Assembly: GCA_019686135.1 (NCBI GenBank)
Contig: JADGHL010000001.1
Coordinates: forward strand, 62,001 to 126,000
DNA length: 64,000 nt
Source of the DNA: Myxococcaceae bacterium
Lineage (GTDB): Bacteria; Myxococcota; Myxococcia; Myxococcales; Myxococcaceae
Direction: 5' to 3'
The notes beneath the pieces were generated by a model. The model did not search any database, was not told where the DNA came from, and worked only from the letters and a program-made list of their open reading frames with translations. Positions 59,817-64,000 of the stretch are shown in pieces. The number at the start of each line of letters is the position of its first letter. The first letter of the stretch is position 1. A program made the translations under genes and the position numbers.

Positions 59817-60212
59817 ATGCGTGTCCTCGGCTTCCACCACCTTGCGATCCAGTGTCGGGACCCGGATGCCGTCGCCGCGTTCTACCGGGACGTGCTCGGG
59901 CTGCCGGAGCAGGCGCGGCACCTGCGCGAGGACGGTTCGGTGCGGTCGATCTGGCTGACGCTGCCCGACCGGGGATTCCTCGCCCTCGAGGTCTGCGCGC
60001 AGGCGCCCCCGGAGGAGGGCTTTCGGTTCGAGCGCCCCGGGCTGTACCTGATCGCTTTGCGGATCGACCGTGGGGACCGCGCTGCGGTCGAGGCGGAGCT
60101 GGCGGCGCGGGGCGTGGAGATCGTCCACCGCACAAGGTGGACCATCTATGTGCGCGATCCCGAAGGCAACCGGGTCGGGTTGAGCCACCATCCGCACGAT
60201 CCGATCGATTGA
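59817..60212 (+). CDS. VOC-superfamily (glyoxalase/dioxygenase-like) protein
   Basis: A 131-residue protein with the paired beta-alpha-beta-beta-beta modules of the vicinal-oxygen-chelate fold: FHHLAIQCRDPDAVAAFYRDVLGL at the N-terminus and the C-terminal IYVRDPEGNRVGLSHHP. Candidate metal ligands are His in FHHLAI and a Glu in LALEVCA; the Glu normally seen in DPEGN-x-x-E-L is replaced (RVGL), so one ligand may be missing and activity is uncertain. The substrate is unknown. Confidence 0.88.
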   Translation: MRVLGFHHLAIQCRDPDAVAAFYRDVLGLPEQARHLREDGSVRSIWLTLPDRGFLALEVCAQAPPEEGFRFERPGLYLIALRIDRGDRAAVEAELAARGVEIVHRTRWTIYVRDPEGNRVGLSHHPHDPID

Positions 60213-60269
60213 TCCGCGGTCGGGCAACGCTTGCGGTGTCGGCAGCGGCATGGCTAGAAGCGCTCGCAC

Positions 60270-62675
60270 ATGCGCCTCGGCGATCTGTTGCTCCAGGAAG
60301 GGCTCATCAGCCGTGAGGCGCTCGAAGAGGCGCTCGAGGCGCAGGTCGTTCACGGCGGACGCCTCGGCACCAACCTCGTCGAGCTCGGCCTGTTGCAGGA
60401 GGCGGACCTCGCCCGGGCGCTGGGCAAGCTCCACGGTTGCGCCTTCGCCAGCGGCACGATGAACCCCGATCCCCGCGCGCTGGCGGCGATCGACCCGCAG
60501 TTCGCGGATGACCGGGACGTCGTCCCGATGCGGCTGGACCAGACCCGCATCTTTGTCGCGTGCATCAATCCGCACGACATCGCGACCATGGACGAGATCG
60601 CCTTTCGGACCGGCAAGCGCGTCGTGCCGGTGGTGATCCCCGAGTTCCGCCTCAACCAGCTGCTGCGCAAGTACTGCAAGGCCTTCCGCAACATCCGGCC
60701 GATCGACATGGGCGCGATCCAACCGTCGCGCGCGAAGGCGGCAAAGGAGGCCGAGCAGGCCCCCGCGGCGGATCTGATGAGCGAGGAGGAGTTCCAGTCG
60801 CTCTACGCCCAGGTGCTGGAGGGGCGGACCGGTGGCGATGGCGAAGAGCCGATCCTGGAGGGGGCGATCCTCGAGGGTGAGGTGATCGAAGAGGCCGAGC
60901 TTCCGTCGGTGTCTCAGGCCGCGGCGTCGACTCTGCGGCCTGCGGGTGCTTCGGTGATTCCGGCGGCGGCCATTCCCGCTGCGGCTGCGAGCGCGACGAT
61001 GGGTGTGTCGCCGGCGGCCGCTGTGGCGACGACGGCTGCCACATCGACGTTTGCCGCGCCGATGTCTGCGCCGTCGACGAAGGTGGCCGCGGGCGGTGCA
61101 GGGACCGTCAAAGCGGCGGTGGCCGCTCCGGCGATGGCCTCCGTGCCGCCGAGTGGCGCGGCGGCTTCGACGGGCACTGCGGCAACAATGGCTGCTGTGC
61201 CGCCGACGGGTGCTGTGTCTTCGGCGGGCGTTGCAGCGGCGATGGCCGCCGTGCCGCCGAGCGGTGCGCTATCTCCGACTGGCACTGCGTCTTCGCTGTC
61301 TGCTGTGTCGCCGACGGGTGCCGTGCCTCCGGCGGGCGTTGCGCCTGTAACGGCCGCCGTGTCGCCGAGTCGCGCGGTGGCTCCGACGGCCGCTGCGGCA
61401 TCAACGGCTGCTGTGCCGCCGACGGGAGCTGTGCCTCCGGCCGGCGTTGCGCCGGTGATGGTCGCGGTGCCGCCGAGTCGCGCGATGTCTCCGACGGGCG
61501 CTGCGCCATCGATGTCTGCCGGGGCGCCGACGGGAGCTGTGCCTCCGGCCGGCGTTGCGCCTGTGATGGCCGCGGTGCCGCCGAGTGGGGCGGTAGCTCC
61601 GACGGGCGGTACGCCGTCGATGGTTGCTGTGCCGTCGGCGGGTGTCGTGCCTCCGGCGGGCGCTGCACCATCGACGCCTGCTCTGCCGCCGACGGGTGCC
61701 ATAGCCCCGGCCGACGTTGCAGCGGCGATGGCCACCGTGCCGCCGAGCGGTGCGGTCGTTCAGGCCCGCGCGCCATCAACGCCTCCTCTGTCGCCGACGG
61801 GCGGCGTGTCTCCGACGGGCGTTGCACCCGTAATGGCGGCTGTGCCGTCGACGGGTGTTGTGTCTCGGACCGACGTCGCGCTGGTGACCGCGGCAGTGCC
61901 TCCTGCGGGTGCTGCGGTTCCGACGAGCGCTGCGCCTTCGATGTCGGCCGTGCCACCGACGGGCGCACCCCTGGTTGCGGCCGCCGCGCCGGCGGGTGTT
62001 GCGTCTCCGACGAGCGCTGCGGGCGCGACGGTGCTGGCGGTCTCTGCAGCGCGGCCGGGCGTGCCAGGTGCGCAAGCTCAGGCACCTTCGTTCGGAGCAG
62101 CGAGACCGCCGACGGCAGCAGGTCCCGGGACGGTCTTGGCTCCGGCGGGACCTCGCGCTCCTTCCGCCGCCCCAGAGCCTCCGCCCGTGCCGCTCTCGTT
62201 CCCCGAGGCGCAACAGTTGCTGGCGAAGTCGGCCGACCGCGAGGACCTCGCGATGACGGTGCTTCGGTTCGCCATCAGCAAGTGGAAGCGCGCGCTGCTG
62301 CTCAACGTGCAGGGGCCGCTGGTGACCGGGTGGCACGGGCTCGGGGAGGGCATTCGCGACAAAGCGGTCCGGCGGATTGGCATCGCGCTGCGCGGCCAAA
62401 GCTCGTTCAAGCTCGTCTGCGATATGCGCTCGCACTTCATCGGCCCGATGAAGCGCGATGCGGGAACGGCGATCTTCTACAAGATGCTGGGTGGCAGCTA
62501 CCCGACCACCGCGGTGATGTTGCCACTCCTGGCGCGGGGGAAGGTGGTGCACATCCTCTACGTGGACAACGGGCCGGGCGAGGTCACGCCGCCGGACATC
62601 GGCGAGCTGCTGATCCTCGGCCAGAGCGTGGCGCGCTCGTACGAGGCGATGATCAAGCGGCGCAAGACGGCGTAG
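60270..62675 (+). CDS. MshEN/GspE-N-domain protein with long Ala/Pro repeat linker
   Basis: An 801-residue soluble protein. The N-terminal MshEN-type domain (1-140) has two copies of the c-di-GMP-binding pattern: RLGDLLLQEGLISREALEEAL with Gln following, and RLGTNLVELGLLQEADLARAL, in which the last conserved Gln is replaced. A spacer follows, then a 54-bp/18-residue repeat region (about 285-575), and a C-terminal globular domain (about 645-801, GAF-like by pattern: LRFAISKWKRALLLNVQGPLV to ILGQSVARSYEAM). There is no ATPase domain, so it is not a secretion motor. It may be a c-di-GMP receptor that tethers partners through the flexible linker. It is convergent with the PEGA gene, 9 bp apart. 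Confidence 0.82.
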   Translation: MRLGDLLLQEGLISREALEEALEAQVVHGGRLGTNLVELGLLQEADLARALGKLHGCAFASGTMNPDPRALAAIDPQFADDRDVVPMRLDQTRIFVACINPHDIATMDEIAFRTGKRVVPVVIPEFRLNQLLRKYCKAFRNIRPIDMGAIQPSRAKAAKEAEQAPAADLMSEEEFQSLYAQVLEGRTGGDGEEPILEGAILEGEVIEEAELPSVSQAAASTLRPAGASVIPAAAIPAAAASATMGVSPAAAVATTAATSTFAAPMSAPSTKVAAGGAGTVKAAVAAPAMASVPPSGAAASTGTAATMAAVPPTGAVSSAGVAAAMAAVPPSGALSPTGTASSLSAVSPTGAVPPAGVAPVTAAVSPSRAVAPTAAAASTAAVPPTGAVPPAGVAPVMVAVPPSRAMSPTGAAPSMSAGAPTGAVPPAGVAPVMAAVPPSGAVAPTGGTPSMVAVPSAGVVPPAGAAPSTPALPPTGAIAPADVAAAMATVPPSGAVVQARAPSTPPLSPTGGVSPTGVAPVMAAVPSTGVVSRTDVALVTAAVPPAGAAVPTSAAPSMSAVPPTGAPLVAAAAPAGVASPTSAAGATVLAVSAARPGVPGAQAQAPSFGAARPPTAAGPGTVLAPAGPRAPSAAPEPPPVPLSFPEAQQLLAKSADREDLAMTVLRFAISKWKRALLLNVQGPLVTGWHGLGEGIRDKAVRRIGIALRGQSSFKLVCDMRSHFIGPMKRDAGTAIFYKMLGGSYPTTAVMLPLLARGKVVHILYVDNGPGEVTPPDIGELLILGQSVARSYEAMIKRRKTA
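61130..61990 (+). repeat. about sixteen 54-bp repeats inside the MshEN-protein gene
   Basis: The coding sequence repeats an 18-residue unit close to AAVPPTGAVPPAGVAPVM, with V/S at fixed sites, P-P/S-P pairs and Met or Thr at the end. Two unit types partly alternate. Third-position changes show the array is old but still expandable. Confidence 0.8.
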
Positions 62676-62684
62676 CTCGCGCGC

Positions 62685-64000
62685 TCACCGGTACTGCGGG
62701 CCGACGTCGAAGTAGACGCGCTGGTTCGGTTTCACCGTGAAGGTCTCGCGCCACTTCTGCGTCCCCACCGTGACCTCCACCCGGTGCGTGCCTTCGTAGA
62801 TGGAGATCTCGGCGGAGAGTGGGGCTTTCCCGACTTGCCGGCCGTCGATCTCGATCACTGCGCCCACCGGAGCGTTCACCGAGACGTAGCCCCTCTGAAG
62901 GTAGATGGCCTCGTTCGCCGTCCCGTTCTCCGGCACGAGCACCACGCGGGTCAGGTCCACGCCCTTCTTTCGATCGATGAGGCGTATGCGACGCTTGCCC
63001 GCGGCGACCTTGATCCGCAGCGGCGTGCGACCACTGGGGACGCCGTCGATCTCCACCGCTGCCGTCGGTTCCGAGGTGAGCGCGAGCGTGCCCTGGGACG
63101 TGACGGTCGCGGTCGCGCCGGCGTCGCCTGATGCTGGCGCTTCGGTCGTGGCCCCCGCATCCGGTGATCCCGTTTGGTCAGATGAGGCCCCTCCACCGCT
63201 GTTCGGGCCACGCGCGACGGAGGGCCCACTGTCGCGGCTCGGCGCCGTTCCAATCACGCCCGGGTCCTGGGAGGTGCCACCCGCGTCGGCAGGCGGTCGC
63301 TGGGAGAGACCCCACCACGCAGCCAACGCCGCGAGCGCCACCGCCGAAAGGCCCAGGAGCAGGCCGGGCACTTTCGAGCCTCGAGGCGCGCTGCTCGCAG
63401 GGCCGCGGGCGTCATCGTCCCGCTGGCTGGAAGGCGGCAATCCCGGAGGAGCCACCGCCGTGCTCTGGGATGACATGGCCGAGCCCGTCGCCGGGGCGAG
63501 GTCGATCTGCGGCGCGGAGGACTGCGCGGCCGAAGCGGACGGCGCTGTAGACGTCGGTTGCGCAGCGGAGGCTGCGTACGCCGCAGCGGTTGACTGTGCC
63601 GTAGAGGCCGCGTGCTGCGCGGAAGCAGCGTGCGGTGCGGGGACGAGTCGTGCGCCCGGGGCTGCGTATCCCGCGGAGATTGTGCGCTGCGCGGAAGCAG
63701 CGTGCGCCGCCGAGGTCGGTTGCGGGGCGGAGGCTGCGTTGGGCGCAGGGGCAGGGTGCGCCATGAGGGCGAGGTGTGCGCCCGAGGCTGCGTGCGCTGC
63801 GGAGCCTGTTTGTGCCGGGGAGGTTGTGAGCTGCGCGGAAGCGGCGCGCGCCGCAGAGGTCGGTTGCGCAGCGGAGGCTGCGTTCTGCGCCGAGGCAGCG
63901 TGCGCCGCGGGGGGCAGTTGTGCGCCCGGGGCCTGGTACGCCGCAGTGGTTGATGGAGCCGTGGAGGCGGCGTGCTGCGCAGAGACAGCCTGTGCCGCTG
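62685..64000 (-). CDS. PEGA-domain membrane protein, N-terminus beyond the window
   Basis: The open frame runs off the right edge, so only the C-terminal ~438 residues are seen. From the visible N-side: a low-complexity Ala/Ser/Gln/His region made of AHAASAQ-like repeats (63540-64000), an Arg/Asp segment, one TM helix (VPGLLLGLSAVALAALAAWWGL), a Gly/Ser/Asp-rich linker, and two PEGA domains (TLALTSEPTAAVEIDGVPSG-type, and YVSVNAPVGAVIEIDGRQVG). The end is NQRVYFDVGPQYR. In myxobacteria this TM-PEGA tail usually follows an N-terminal Ser/Thr kinase domain, which would lie outside the window; that part is inference. Confidence 0.82.
   Translation of the reverse strand, partial: AAQAVSAQHAASTAPSTTAAYQAPGAQLPPAAHAASAQNAASAAQPTSAARAASAQLTTSPAQTGSAAHAASGAHLALMAHPAPAPNAASAPQPTSAAHAASAQRTISAGYAAPGARLVPAPHAASAQHAASTAQSTAAAYAASAAQPTSTAPSASAAQSSAPQIDLAPATGSAMSSQSTAVAPPGLPPSSQRDDDARGPASSAPRGSKVPGLLLGLSAVALAALAAWWGLSQRPPADAGGTSQDPGVIGTAPSRDSGPSVARGPNSGGGASSDQTGSPDAGATTEAPASGDAGATATVTSQGTLALTSEPTAAVEIDGVPSGRTPLRIKVAAGKRRIRLIDRKKGVDLTRVVLVPENGTANEAIYLQRGYVSVNAPVGAVIEIDGRQVGKAPLSAEISIYEGTHRVEVTVGTQKWRETFTVKPNQRVYFDVGPQYR

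Overview
The window is GC-rich, gene-dense chromosomal DNA from a myxobacterium (Myxococcota), most likely of the Cystobacterineae type. The evidence is a perfect match to the Myxococcus LexA operator consensus in front of lexA, a RomR-type polarity regulator, two proteins with MYXO-CTERM-like C-termini, DUF4388 and AgmX/PglI-type proteins, and an extreme density of receivers, histidine kinases and FHA, GGDEF and PEGA domains. No phage, insertion sequence or CRISPR array was seen, and gene content looks native throughout. Both edges are cut: the left edge lies just upstream of a receiver-like gene, and the right edge cuts a PEGA-domain protein.

Layout. 1-7 kb: degenerate receiver, selenocysteine tRNA (minus strand), TolC-family exporter, a degenerate ~64-bp tandem repeat, outer-membrane barrel protein, TPR-metallopeptidase, CheY-like protein, and a solo groEL under a CIRCE operator. 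7-11 kb: minus-strand operon of hybrid kinase, lipoprotein, FHA protein and DUF2795 protein. 10.8-15.5 kb: encapsulated-ferritin cargo, heme lipoprotein, diguanylate cyclase, double CheW and RomR. 15.5-25.5 kb: housekeeping genes (valS fused to a histone-like tail, nadC, a PAS/GAF kinase, a phosphodiesterase, a thioesterase, glpX). 26-30.6 kb: Ser/Asp-repeat lipoprotein translationally coupled to a large DUF4105 protein, a START-like protein and a small conserved protein. 30.7-40.5 kb: ADP-ribosylglycohydrolase, phosphoesterases, eno-surE-LysM/M23, barrel and TPR proteins, lexA and its operator. 40.7-47.9 kb: the wreck of an AgmX/PglI-family gene, then a very large receiver-kinase-receiver-receiver-GGDEF protein coupled to a HAMP kinase and a FecR protein.

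The most interesting region is 47.9-58.6 kb. A candidate c-di-GMP-I (GEMM) riboswitch precedes four tightly packed exported-protein genes: a beta-propeller protein with a 25-histidine tract and a MYXO-CTERM-like tail, an Ig-like periplasmic or surface protein that appears to start at CTG, a 1209-residue outer-membrane barrel with an SdrD-B-like domain, and a 1008-residue MYXO-CTERM protein. The last three overlap by 4 nt each. I propose this as a c-di-GMP-controlled surface or adhesion system that I do not recognise as described.

The right end (58.5-64 kb) has a DUF4388 response regulator, a VOC protein, an MshEN-type (potential c-di-GMP receptor) protein with about sixteen 18-residue repeats, and the C-terminal part of a PEGA-domain membrane protein. 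A c-di-GMP theme therefore runs through the window: an apparently active cyclase with an I-site, a degenerate GGDEF protein, a riboswitch and an MshEN receptor candidate.
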